64,000 nt of DNA. It comes from Haematococcus lacustris. Taxonomy: Eukaryota > Chlorophyta > Chlorophyceae > Chlamydomonadales > Haematococcaceae. The notes beneath the pieces were generated by a model that was not told the origin of the DNA, ran no database searches, and was given only the letters and a program-made list of their open reading frames with translations. The position numbers and the translations under genes are program-made. Positions within the stretch are counted from its first letter, which is position 1. Every line of letters begins with the position of its first letter. Location: NCBI GenBank assembly GCA_030144725.1, contig JASKMD010000017.1:7119722-7183721 (forward strand). Direction: 5' to 3'. Below are positions 44,601 through 55,255 of the stretch, one piece after another.

Positions 44601-47600
44601 GCGGGAGGGGCCTGCAAGGAGGGGTGAGGGGCTAGCAAGGAGGGAGCAAGGCGGGAGGGGCCTGCAAGGAGGGGTGAGGGGCTAGCAAGGAGGGAGCAAG
44701 GCGGGAGGGGCCTGCAAGGAGGGGTGAGGGGCTAGCAAGGAGGGAGCAAGGCGGGAGGGGCCTGCAAGGAGGGGTGAGGGGCTAGCAAGGAGGGAGCAAG
44801 GCGGGAGGGGCCTGCAAGGAGGGGTGAGGGGCTAGCAAGGAGGGAGCAAGGCGGGAGGGGCCTGCAAGGAGGGGTGAGGGGCTAGCAAGGAGGGAGCAAG
44901 GCGGGAGGGGCCTGCAAGGAGGGGTGAGGGGCTAGCAAGGAGGGAGCAAGGCGGGAGGGGCCTGCAAGGAGGGGTGAGGGGCTAGCAAGGAGGGAGCAAG
45001 GCGGGAGGGGCCTGCAAGGAGGGGTGAGGGGCTAGCAAGGAGGGAGCAAGGCGGGAGGGGCCTGCAAGGAGGGGTGAGGGGCTAGCAAGGAGGGAGCAAG
45101 GCGGGAGGGGCCTGCAAGGAGGGGTGAGGGGCTAGCAAGGAGGGAGCAAGGCGGGAGGGGCCTGCAAGGAGGGGTGAGGGGCTAGCAAGGAGGGAGCAAG
45201 GCGGGAGGGGCCTGCAAGGAGGGGTGAGGGGCTAGCAAGGAGGGAGCAAGGCGGGAGGGGCCTGCAAGGAGGGGTGAGGGGCTAGCAAGGAGGGAGCAAG
45301 GCGGGAGGGGCCTGCAAGGAGGGGTGAGGGGCTAGCAAGGAGGGAGCAAGGCGGGAGGGGCCTGCAAGGAGGGGTGAGGGGCTAGCAAGGAGGGAGCAAG
45401 GCGGGAGGGGCCTGCAAGGAGGGGTGAGGGGCTAGCAAGGAGGGAGCAAGGCGGGAGGGGCCTGCAAGGAGGGGTGAGGGGCTAGCAAGGAGGGAGCAAG
45501 GCGGGAGGGGCCTGCAAGGAGGGGTGAGGGGCTAGCAAGGAGGGAGCAAGGCGGGAGGGGCCTGCAAGGAGGGGTGAGGGGCTAGCAAGGAGGGAGCAAG
45601 GCGGGAGGGGCCTGCAAGGAGGGGTGAGGGGCTAGCAAGGAGGGAGCAAGGCGGGAGGGGCCTGCAAGGAGGGGTGAGGGGCTAGCAAGGAGGGAGCAAG
45701 GCGGGAGGGGCCTGCAAGGAGGGGTGAGGGGCTAGCAAGGAGGGAGCAAGGCGGGAGGGGCCTGCAAGGAGGGGTGAGGGGCTAGCAAGGAGGGAGCAAG
45801 GCGGGAGGGGCCTGCAAGGAGGGGTGAGGGGCTAGCAAGGAGGGAGCAAGGCGGGAGGGGCCTGCAAGGAGGGGTGAGGGGCTAGCAAGGAGGGAGCAAG
45901 GCGGGAGGGGCCTGCAAGGAGGGGTGAGGGGCTAGCAAGGAGGGAGCAAGGCGGGAGGGGCCTGCAAGGAGGGGTGAGGGGCTAGCAAGGAGGGAGCAAG
46001 GCGGGAGGGGCCTGCAAGGAGGGGTGAGGGGCTAGCAAGGAGGGAGCAAGGCGGGAGGGGCCTGCAAGGAGGGGTGAGGGGCTAGCAAGGAGGGAGCAAG
46101 GCGGGAGGGGCCTGCAAGGAGGGGTGAGGGGCTAGCAAGGAGGGAGCAAGGCGGGAGGGGCCTGCAAGGAGGGGTGAGGGGCTAGCAAGGAGGGAGCAAG
46201 GCGGGAGGGGCCTGCAAGGAGGGGTGAGGGGCTAGCAAGGAGGGAGCAAGGCGGGAGGGGCCTGCAAGGAGGGGTGAGGGGCTAGCAAGGAGGGAGCAAG
46301 GCGGGAGGGGCCTGCAAGGAGGGGTGAGGGGCTAGCAAGGAGGGAGCAAGGCGGGAGGGGCCTGCAAGGAGGGGTGAGGGGCTAGCAAGGAGGGAGCAAG
46401 GCGGGAGGGGCCTGCAAGGAGGGGTGAGGGGCTAGCAAGGAGGGAGCAAGGCGGGAGGGGCCTGCAAGGAGGGGTGAGGGGCTAGCAAGGAGGGAGCAAG
46501 GCGGGAGGGGCCTGCAAGGAGGGGTGAGGGGCTAGCAAGGAGGGAGCAAGGCGGGAGGGGCCTGCAAGGAGGGGTGAGGGGCTAGCAAGGAGGGAGCAAG
46601 GCGGGAGGGGCCTGCAAGGAGGGGTGAGGGGCTAGCAAGGAGGGAGCAAGGCGGGAGGGGCCTGCAAGGAGGGGTGAGGGGCTAGCAAGGAGGGAGCAAG
46701 GCGGGAGGGGCCTGCAAGGAGGGGTGAGGGGCTAGCAAGGAGGGAGCAAGGCGGGAGGGGCCTGCAAGGAGGGGTGAGGGGCTAGCAAGGAGGGAGCAAG
46801 GCGGGAGGGGCCTGCAAGGAGGGGTGAGGGGCTAGCAAGGAGGGAGCAAGGCGGGAGGGGCCTGCAAGGAGGGGTGAGGGGCTAGCAAGGAGGGAGCAAG
46901 GCGGGAGGGGCCTGCAAGGAGGGGTGAGGGGCTAGCAAGGAGGGAGCAAGGCGGGAGGGGCCTGCAAGGAGGGGTGAGGGGCTAGCAAGGAGGGAGCAAG
47001 GCGGGAGGGGCCTGCAAGGAGGGGTGAGGGGCTAGCAAGGAGGGAGCAAGGCGGGAGGGGCCTGCAAGGAGGGGTGAGGGGCTAGCAAGGAGGGAGCAAG
47101 GCGGGAGGGGCCTGCAAGGAGGGGTGAGGGGCTAGCAAGGAGGGAGCAAGGCGGGAGGGGCCTGCAAGGAGGGGTGAGGGGCTAGCAAGGAGGGAGCAAG
47201 GCGGGAGGGGCCTGCAAGGAGGGGTGAGGGGCTAGCAAGGAGGGAGCAAGGCGGGAGGGGCCTGCAAGGAGGGGTGAGGGGCTAGCAAGGAGGGAGCAAG
47301 GCGGGAGGGGCCTGCAAGGAGGGGTGAGGGGCTAGCAAGGAGGGAGCAAGGCGGGAGGGGCCTGCAAGGAGGGGTGAGGGGCTAGCAAGGAGGGAGCAAG
47401 GCGGGAGGGGCCTGCAAGGAGGGGTGAGGGGCTAGCAAGGAGGGAGCAAGGCGGGAGGGGCCTGCAAGGAGGGGTGAGGGGCTAGCAAGGAGGGAGCAAG
47501 GCGGGAGGGGCCTGCAAGGAGGGGTGAGGGGCTAGCAAGGAGGGAGCAAGGCGGGAGGGGCCTGCAAGGAGGGGTGAGGGGCTAGCAAGGAGGGAGCAAG

Positions 47601-49601
47601 GCGGGAGGGGCCTGCAAGGAGGGGTGAGGGGCTAGCAAGGAGGGAGCAAGGCGGGAGGGGCCTGCAAGGAGGGGTGAGGGGCTAGCAAGGAGGGAGCAAG
47701 GCGGGAGGGGCCTGCAAGGAGGGGTGAGGGGCTAGCAAGGAGGGAGCAAGGCGGGAGGGGCCTGCAAGGAGGGGTGAGGGGCTAGCAAGGAGGGAGCAAG
47801 GCGGGAGGGGCCTGCAAGGAGGGGTGAGGGGCTAGCAAGGAGGGAGCAAGGCGGGAGGGGCCTGCAAGGAGGGGTGAGGGGCTAGCAAGGAGGGAGCAAG
47901 GCCAGTGGGTGTGAGGGGCCTGCTGGGTCGCTGGGGTAGCTGGGCGGGGTGGGGCGGGTGGGTCTGGTGGGTCTGAGACAGAGTGGGGAGTGTGCAGGCG
48001 CTGGGGCTGAGGTTGGTGTCCGGGGTGGTGCTGGAGGGTGGACCCACTGAGCAGCGGCCTGGCCTATGGGTGGCAAGGTGTGGTCAGGCCTGCCAGCCTG
48101 CCCCTTCCCCCTGACCCCTGCCTTCCGCCCCTCTCCCCTGCATGGTCCAGCTGAGGGCTCTAGGAGTCACACTGGGGGTGTGATGCAAGAATGTGGGGTC
48201 ACACTGGGGGTTTGATGCAAGAACGGGGGTATCACTGGGGGTGTGGTGCAAGCATGGGGAGTCACACTGGGGGTGTGATGCAGGAATGGGGTCACACTGG
48301 GGGTGTGATGCAGGAAGTGGCGTCGTTAGCCAAGGAGGTGGCGGAGCTGCTGCGCGCGACCATCCGGCTGAACGTGAAGATGCACGACATCAGCGCAAGC
48401 AAGGAGCAGCTGGAGCCTGAGGAGTTGAGCCAGCTGAAGCCCAGGTCAGGCGCTGCTAGGGGGAGGGGGAGGGGGAGGGGGAGGGGGAGGGGGAGGGGGA
48501 GGGGGAGGGGGAGGGGGAGGGGGAGGGGGAGGGGGAGGGGGAGGGGGAGGGGGGAGGGGGAGGGGGGAGGGGGAGGGGGGAGGGGGCCCAGTTGGAGCCA
48601 GCTGCTGGTCACTCTCACGTCACTCTCACCCCACACCCGGATCATACTCACATCACACCCCCAGGTTCCTCTTTGTAACATGCAAATATGCACAGGTTCA
48701 GCTTCTTATCAAAATGTCCAGCAGTCCCTGCCATGTGCTGCCCTGCGCAGTGAGCTGTCCTTCTACATTGCCAGCTACTTCTCTGACATCAAGATCCTGC
48801 AGCAAAATGTAAGTGGCTGGCAAGGCAGGGTCAGGTGGGCAGGAGTGCAACAGGGGCTGCGGGCATGCGTGAGATATGCGATGTGGGGCTGGACTGAAGC
48901 TGAGTCATGTGTGGGAGTGTGTTTTGTGGGCGCTGGCTGTGTGAGAATGTGAGGAGGTTTGAGCTGCGTTTCACAGACATGCTGCTTCTGGTCTCCCACA
49001 TGCCCTGGACTCCGCCTCGCTCCCTGCCTCCAGCCCCTAGCATCTCCTCCCTCCACATCGTTGCTTTGATCCCTCCACATTGCCCACCCCGACTCCTTCT
49101 TCTCACGGCCCAGCAGCCCTGCAGCTGCCCACCACCCACGCGGCTCTGCCTTGCCCCCTGCAGCTGCTAGAGGAGGACAGCACGCTGAAGCGGCTGCAGC
49201 GTGAGAAGGAGGTGTTGAGCGAGACGGTGCGCTACTACAGCGCTGCCACTGCCCTCAAGACCGCCTTCAACTCCACCACCACTGAAGCCACCAGCAGCAG
49301 CGAGGGCAAAGATGAGCCGCCCACTCCCCCTCCCTCCCCCTCCCTCAACATGGAAGAAGCGGGTAGGCCCTCCATTGAGGCGCCCACAGCAGCAGCAGCA
49401 GCAGAGGCAGCCACAGCATCAGCCGGTGGCACCATTTCAGCAGGAGACGCCGCCCTTCCCACCGCTGAGGTGTTGGAGCAGCCAGGCAGTGTCGCCAGCA
49501 GCAAGGAGACGAAGACAGAGGCTGACGCAGGCAAGGGCCCAGATGGGGAGGTCCAAGTCAGCACCGAGCTGGAGAACAAGGGGGAGGGAAGGAGCACTTA
49601 G
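41613..49601 (+). CDS. LON substrate-binding-domain protein, exons 3-8 (copy 2, truncated by gap)
   Basis: This repeats the LON gene at 28603-37527 from within exon 3. Exon pieces are 41613-41651, 42223-42297, 42635-42766, 48314-48444, 48751-48808 and 49164-49601. Exons 1 and 2 are absent because the contig begins here, not because of a visible deletion. The coding sequence is the same as in copy 1. It should not be counted as a second gene or as a pseudogene until the assembly is resolved. Confidence 0.8.
42876..47902. repeat. 50-bp satellite, about 100.5 copies (copy 2)
   Basis: Same unit as 30851-35827, one copy longer, with the same single variant unit at the same rank (44103). Confidence 0.98.
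48459..48586. repeat. GGGGAG array (copy 2)
   Basis: Counterpart of 36384-36512, one base shorter and with a slightly different order of GGGGAG and GGGGGGAG units. Confidence 0.9.
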
Positions 49602-50077
49602 CGGGCCGACGGTGCCGTGGGGTGAGGTGAGGCGAGGCAAGGATTGGGCCGAGCCTAAGTAGTTTGCCCCAGCCGCGAGGTTGCTTGGCCTAAACTACAT
49701 TCAACTTTTGAAACCACGGTTTCGCTCTTGGACATGGTTGTGGTGCACGTGGTCCTGGTCGTTCTTTGCTGCGCTGGATGGTTGCTGTGGACGCCGTGCA
49801 TTGTACGTGTGATCCGCCTGCCGCGTGGTTGTGGAAGGTTGGAGAGCATCCGCATTACATCCCGCAAACGTGTCGGCCGTTGTTTGTCATTTCTGCCCAT
49901 TCGTGTCTAGTCGATGTTTAGTGCGGGCAAATGTCCTTGCTCTCGCCCTCGTTCCCTCCCACCGTCATAAACAATTGACCCAGCCGTGTCCTCGGCGCCT
50001 GCCCTACGCCCTGTAGCTGAACAGAAGGTAGACCCGCTGCCGAGCCCCGGCCGCCTTTGGCCTCGTGCTGATGCCCC

Positions 50078-52908
50078 TCACACTCGGACTGCCTCCAGCA
50101 GACGCGAGAAGTAGAAGCTGGTGGCCGTCATCTCGCGCTTCACCACCTTGAAGCCCGCGGCCTGCAGAGCGCGCTCCACGTCCTCCTCCGCGTGCAAGTA
50201 GGCGCGAGTTGCCTGCAGCAACGAACAGCTCGACAAGCATGGCTTGGCACATCGTGACATAAACTGGCATATCGCGAACCTCCCGATGAAATTAGTATCC
50301 TTCCATACGAACCCAAAGTGCTCATGCCGTCATGCAAGCTTCCATGCAGCTTCCATACCTTTCCTGGCTTCCGCCCTTGCCCCACCCACATAGCCCAGCG
50401 CCAGCCCCGCAACCCACCTTGGAGGGTCCTGGAAACAGCTCTCCTATGCGCTTGAGCACGGCATAGTAGGGCGTGTAGGGCGCGAAGGACACGATGAGCC
50501 GGGTGTCAGCCAGGGAGGCAAGGTGGCGCACCATGGCATCAACTCGCCCCTGAGCTCAACCAGGCAGCACGCACTCAGGGGCGGTTCATCAAGCAGGTAA
50601 TCAGGGGAGGTACTCAGGCTCAGGGGCAGTTCAGGAGCCGGAGGGGTGGCAGGCAGGCAGGCAGGCAGGCAGGCAGAGGCCCAGCACAGCAGCCATCCTA
50701 CGCCCAGCCCCCTGCCGCACCTAACTCTGCAGCTTACACTGGGCCAGCACACCCCTCAGTGGCTGTAGCCCCGGGCTCTGACCTGAGGGTAGTGGATCAT
50801 GACGTCCAGGCAGGTCACGGTGTGGTAGCGGCCCGACACGGACCTGCAGGCAGGCAGGCAGGCAGGCAGGCAGCCTGCTGGGCCGCTGCCCCACACTCCT
50901 GGCTGGCCCTGGTCTTGGCAGCAGGCAGCCTCACGCAACATGTCGGCTGAGCAGTCATGCCTGCAGGCAGCCGTCCTCCTCGCCACCGGCGGCCTAGACC
51001 CAGCTGCTGGTCTAACACCTGCCTTGCTGGGCCCTGCTGTGCTGCTCAGCTGCTGCTGCTGCTCCTGGACTCCACACTCCAGTGCTGCGCATTGCACACA
51101 GCTACCATTCACAACCGCAGCTGCTGTTTCCCAGCTGCTGCTTCCAAACTGCTGCTGCTGCTGAGACTGCTGCTGCGTATGCGCCTCCATCACTCCTCAC
51201 ACATGGCGGCCACTCACTCGAGGTCTAGGGCCTCAAACTTGGGTGTGGTGCAGCTTGTGTTGCCGGTTGCCTTGGCAGCTGACTCAAACCTGCCGGGCAC
51301 ACAAAGTAAGCAGGTGGCCCCTGGCAACAGCTGGTGAGACAGCGCACTGCCATGAAACTGCCAAGCAAGTGCTAAGCAAGTGCCATGCCAGTTTCAGGCA
51401 GGTGCCATGCAGGTGCCATGCAGAGGCAGGACCCAGGACAGCGGGGAGCAGGGCATCAGTGCTGACGGAGGTCCTACAGCCGCCACAGCTGCACTCCATC
51501 CCACTCAGCAGCGTTGCCACGGCCCAGCGCACCTTGCCTGCGCCTCCTGCACCATGGCTGAGCTGATGTCACTGGCACTGACCACAGCGCCCCGCAGTGC
51601 CAGCGGGATGGCTAGGCTGCCTGCGACACTGGCCAGGCGGCATTCACATCACTGTCAGGCCTCATCAGCCTCATCAATCCTGTTGTGATGCCGAGCAACA
51701 TGCATTTACTGGCACACACAAGGCCACAGCAGCAGAGACCTACGGTGAACCCACCATCCACCATGTGCACTCTCATGCTCCACTGGCACTGCCAAGGTCC
51801 ATGTGCACTGACTCAGTCCATGTGCACTGACAGCACACTGGTCAAGACCCCTGGGGCAGAGCAACAGCTGAGGGATGCTCAGCTGCAGAGCGCCTACCAG
51901 GCCAGCGCTGACCTGGCGTGCCGGGCCACACCCCTGCCACCTTGCCCTGACCCAGAGCCTCAGGCCCACCTGGTGTCTGCCCGCCTCACCCTTGTCCCAA
52001 GTCACCAGCCCAGACCTCCCCACTCCCTACCTCCAACCCTGACCAGCCACAGCTACAGCCACAGCCACAGCCACAGAGCCAGCAGGTCCCGGGGCTCTAC
52101 TGGCGGTATGCCCTTGCCCTGACCTTCACCTGTGAACCGGCATGGCCCCTTGGCCCCTTGCATGCCAGCCTCTGCTCCCCGGCCCCCGGCCTACCTGTCC
52201 CACAGCCTGCGTCCGCCACCGTGGTGCCCTGCACGCCGCCCTCCTCATCCAGCCACTTCAGCACCTTGTCAACAGTCTGTGCATGGCCCTTGCGGATGTC
52301 TAGCTGCACCTTGTTCACATCATCTGTCTCCCCATAGATCTTGCGCCAGCGCTCAAATCCTGCTGTGTTAAAGTATTTCTTCACCTGCATGGGCGCAATG
52401 CCCAGCGAAGAGCAACATGGGTGGGTGCTTGGGATGGTTGCAGCTGGGCTGGGCTGGGCTGGAGTGCTGGGGTGTGTGGCTTGCAAGTGCTGTGCTGCAC
52501 GCTGGAGCTCACCGCTTCGCTCTCGTTGCCTCCTGTCTCTTGCATTTGTTCAGAGCGCCTGCAGCGCGGATACGGTGCTGCTCAAGAACTGGGAAAATGA
52601 GCGGCCGTGGTATGCCAGGCGGCACACCTTTTCTGCGGATCAGTTGCAATGAGCAAGGCGCCCAGGCCAGCGATGGCTGCTCCTCCACCCACAGCCAAGG
52701 TCAATGAGCTGGCATCTGCGCTTGCGGAGCTGAACATCTCAGCAGCCTGCACTGCTGGCGCGATGGCCAGCATCGCTGATGCAGCAACTGCGGCATTGAG
52801 AGCTGGCCGCTGGTGGGCTCGGCAGTTTACGCAAAGCCCACGGCTCTTAGGAGCTGCCGCTGCTCGCGAAGAGTGGCTGGTGAACGGCTGGCGGTTCAAT
52901 GCGTTCAT
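50078..52908 (-). CDS. CHLM: Magnesium-protoporphyrin IX methyltransferase, chloroplast (copy 2)
   Basis: Identical gene to 38004-40834, shifted by 12,074 bases. Exons 52628-52908, 52513-52558, 52195-52384, 51533-51620, 51218-51289, 50783-50843, 50418-50549 and 50078-50212 give the same 334-residue protein, with transit peptide, SAM-binding VADAGCGTG and the conserved C-terminal MTATSFYFSRLLEAV. This copy shows the whole 5' flank: 157 bases separate the start codon from the 15-bp repeat bordering the LINE. Most likely the same locus as copy 1. Confidence 0.9.
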
Positions 52909-53034
52909 AGTGCACTCCTATTTATCTCTGTCTGGACGATGCTGCGATTTGCGGTCACCCCGATGCAAAGTGAGAAAGATGCTGCAAAGACGTCTGGCAA
53001 GCATTTGCTGCAAAGCTGGAAGGAGGAAAGGGGT

Positions 53035-53104
53035 CATCGCCGACATCAAACAGAGACACATGCCTTACAACCATCAGATGTGTCTCTGTTTGATGTCGGC
53101 GATG
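53035..53104. repeat. 27-bp perfect inverted repeat spanning the LINE 5' junction
   Basis: 53035-53061 (CATCGCCGACATCAAACAGA...) is the exact reverse complement of 53078-53104, with a 16-base loop that contains most of the left 15-bp direct repeat. The right arm is the start of the LINE; the left arm lies in the flank. Confidence 0.9.
53066..53080 (+). repeat. Left target-site duplication of the LINE
   Basis: TACAACCATCAGATG, identical to 58833-58847. Fifteen bases is a usual length for LINE target-site duplications. Confidence 0.65.
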
Positions 53105-53359
53105 CGGAGACTTGGAGTGCGCCATACAGCAACTGGACTGCTGCGCTTTGCTGGGGTTGCAGTCGGCGTGCGTCACGTCTCAGACAGCCCCAGCAGCCCC
53201 AGCAGCACACCGCCGCAGCACACCGCCGCAGCACGCCGCCGCAAGCCGCAAGCCGTGCAAGCCGTGCAAGCCGCAAGCCGCAAGCCGCAAGCCGTAAGCC
53301 GCAAGCCGCATTGGCGGCGCCTCCAACTCTTACCTGTGCTATCCAGCCCCGCGCCCGAC

Positions 53360-53568
53360 ATGGCCAAACCTACCCCCCTCAGCAACTCCTTCGCTGTCCT
53401 CGCCTCTTTCCCACTGACCAGGCCTCGGTCTCACCCCCCCACAGAGCAGTCAGCGGCAACAGCAGCCCGGGGTGCCGACCACTTCACTCTGGAGGAGGCA
53501 GCTCGCATTGCTCTATCTGAGCAGCTCACAGAGCGTTTTCTCAACGAGCAGCGGGAGCAGCACCAGCG

Positions 53569-53660
<92 letters not shown>

Positions 53661-54808
53661 GGGCAGGGGCCTCACCAATAACTGAGGCCCGGCTCCAGGA
53701 GGTACTAGCGCAAACACTGACACAGACGCTGCAGCAGATAGTCATGCCGCAACTGACCTCCATCAACCAAACCATTGAGACAGTTAAGAGCGAGTTGCAG
53801 AATGTCCAATACGACGTAGCCAAACTGAGTGTGGGGCACATTGAGCTAGAGGGAGAATCGAGGGAGGTGCGTGCAGAGATGGCCTCAGTGGAGCAGCGCT
53901 GCAGCGTGCAGCTGGCAGCAATGGCCTTCAACATCCAGCTAGCAACAGAGCAGCGCAGCAATGCGGGGGTGGTGGTCTTCTTTGCCCCCCGCCCTGATGA
54001 GGCAGCCATCAAGGCTCTGTGCACCAGCGTCGGCGTCACTGATGCCCGGGTAATGCACTCTAGCCCGACTATCGCTAAGGTCAGTGTCGGCTCCCATGCC
54101 TCAGCCCTCAGCGTTCTGGCTGCTGCCCAGCAGGCCGCACTCCCAGCAGACCTGGGCAAGGGTCCGCTGCAGCGTGTCGTGTGGCCAGCTCGCCGGCAGC
54201 TGCAGGCCGTTGTGGATAAGAGCAGTGTGCGGTCCCCTGTACACGGCATGCGCTTTGAGTGCAACAAGTCACGTACAGCCATCATCACCACCTGGAAGGG
54301 GAAGCAGATTACCTACCCCCTGTTTGTCCACCTCAGCAACCTCAGCAAGCCAGACCTGAAAAGCATGGATGAGTGCAGCATTGAGGCAGCCTGTGAGTAT
54401 GCGGCTGCGGACCAGCCTGCAGCCTTCCTCCTACCAAGGTCCCTCGCCACCCGTCAACAGCAGCAGCAGCATCAACAGCAGCAGCAGGGTGCGGCAGCGG
54501 CTGCTGCAGCAATGGAAGAGGACAACCAGCCTGCAGATCCTAACCCGCCCCCCCCCCCTAACCGGGTGCAGCGCAGTGCAGCAGCAGCAGCAGCAGGGGG
54601 CCCTAACCGGGCACCAGCCGGCAAGGCTCCGGGGAAGGCAGCTGCGCCGGGCAGCCGCCCCGCCTCGCCTAACCAGGTGCAGCGCAGTGCAGCAGCAGCA
54701 GCAGCAGCAGCAGCAGGGGGGCCTAACCAGGCACCAGCCGGCAAGGCTCCGGGGAAGGCAGCTGTGCCGGGCAGCCGCCCCGCCTCGCCTAACCAGGTGC
54801 AGCGCAGT

Positions 54809-54840
<32 letters not shown>

Positions 54841-55255
54841 GGGGCCTAACCAGGCACCAGCCGGCAAGGCTCCGGGGAAGACAGCTGTGCCGGGCAGCCG
54901 CCCCGCCTCGCCTAACCAGGTGCAGCGCAGTGCAGCAGCAGCAGCAGCAGCAGCGGGCCCCAGCCAGACAACAGCCAAGACTGTGGCACCTGGTCGCCCC
55001 ACCCTGCCCAACCAGACACAGCGCAATGCAGCAGCAACAGCAGCAGTCCTCGACCATCTGCCCCCCCCCCCGCCCTTCCCCCTGGGGGGTGGCGGCCACT
55101 CGGCCCCAGGCTCCCCAACCAAGAGCCGCCCACTCTCTCCCCCTTTGGGGAATCACCGCACAAGGCATCAAGCGGGGTTAGGTGCGTCTGGGGAGACTCC
55201 TACGGGTAAGCTCAGGGCGGTGGGGGCTCAGGGCGTGGGAGAGGGTCGGGGCTAG
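53360..55255 (+). CDS. LINE ORF1, nucleic-acid-binding protein with poly-Gln
   Basis: Start chosen at MAKPTPLSNSFAVLASFPL because the frame upstream (to 52607) runs antisense through CHLM and is fortuitous. It codes for 631 residues. Near the N-terminus is FTLEEAARIALSEQLTERFL, then about 27 Gln (53571-53653). A helical stretch follows, with TLQQIVMPQLTSINQTIETV and SREVRAEMASVEQRC, probably a trimerising coiled coil. Next is a compact domain with AGVVVFFAPRPDEAAIKAL and HASALSVLAAAQQAALPAD, which resembles an RRM-like fold. The C-terminus has about three tandem 40-residue repeats around NQAPAGKAPGKA plus poly-Ala. No CCHC knuckle is seen. The ORF ends with UAG at 55253-55255, directly in frame with ORF2. 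Confidence 0.8.
53571..53653 (+). repeat. CAG/CAA repeat coding for poly-Gln in ORF1
   Basis: About 27 glutamine codons, mainly CAG with some CAA. Confidence 0.9.
54564..54960 (+). repeat. About 120-bp tandem repeat in ORF1, 3 to 4 copies
   Basis: Each copy codes for PNQVQRSAAAA followed by GGPNQAPAGKAPGK and GSRPAS. Copies differ in the number of GCA codons. Confidence 0.85.

Larger units (their letters stand above)
41613..53186. repeat. Near-identical copy of 29588-41112; probably an unmerged contig overlap
   Basis: The offset is 12,025 bases from 41613 into the satellite (the 32078 variant reappears at 44103), 12,075 after the satellite, and 12,074 after the GGGGAG array. So the copies differ by one satellite unit and one base in a G-run; I noticed no other change, and intron and spacer reading frames are identical. 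The copy starts with the first base of the right contig and its partner ends with the last base of the left contig, as expected for an assembly overlap. Confidence 0.9.

Noticed and set aside
38004..52908. True tandem duplication of CHLM and the LON gene
   Set aside because: Boundaries coincide with both contig ends and there is almost no divergence; an unmerged overlap explains this better.
52607..53359. N-terminal extension of LINE ORF1 into CHLM antisense
   Set aside because: The stretch is the reverse strand of CHLM exon 1 plus its flank. The native start MAKPTPLSNSFAVLA lies at 53360.
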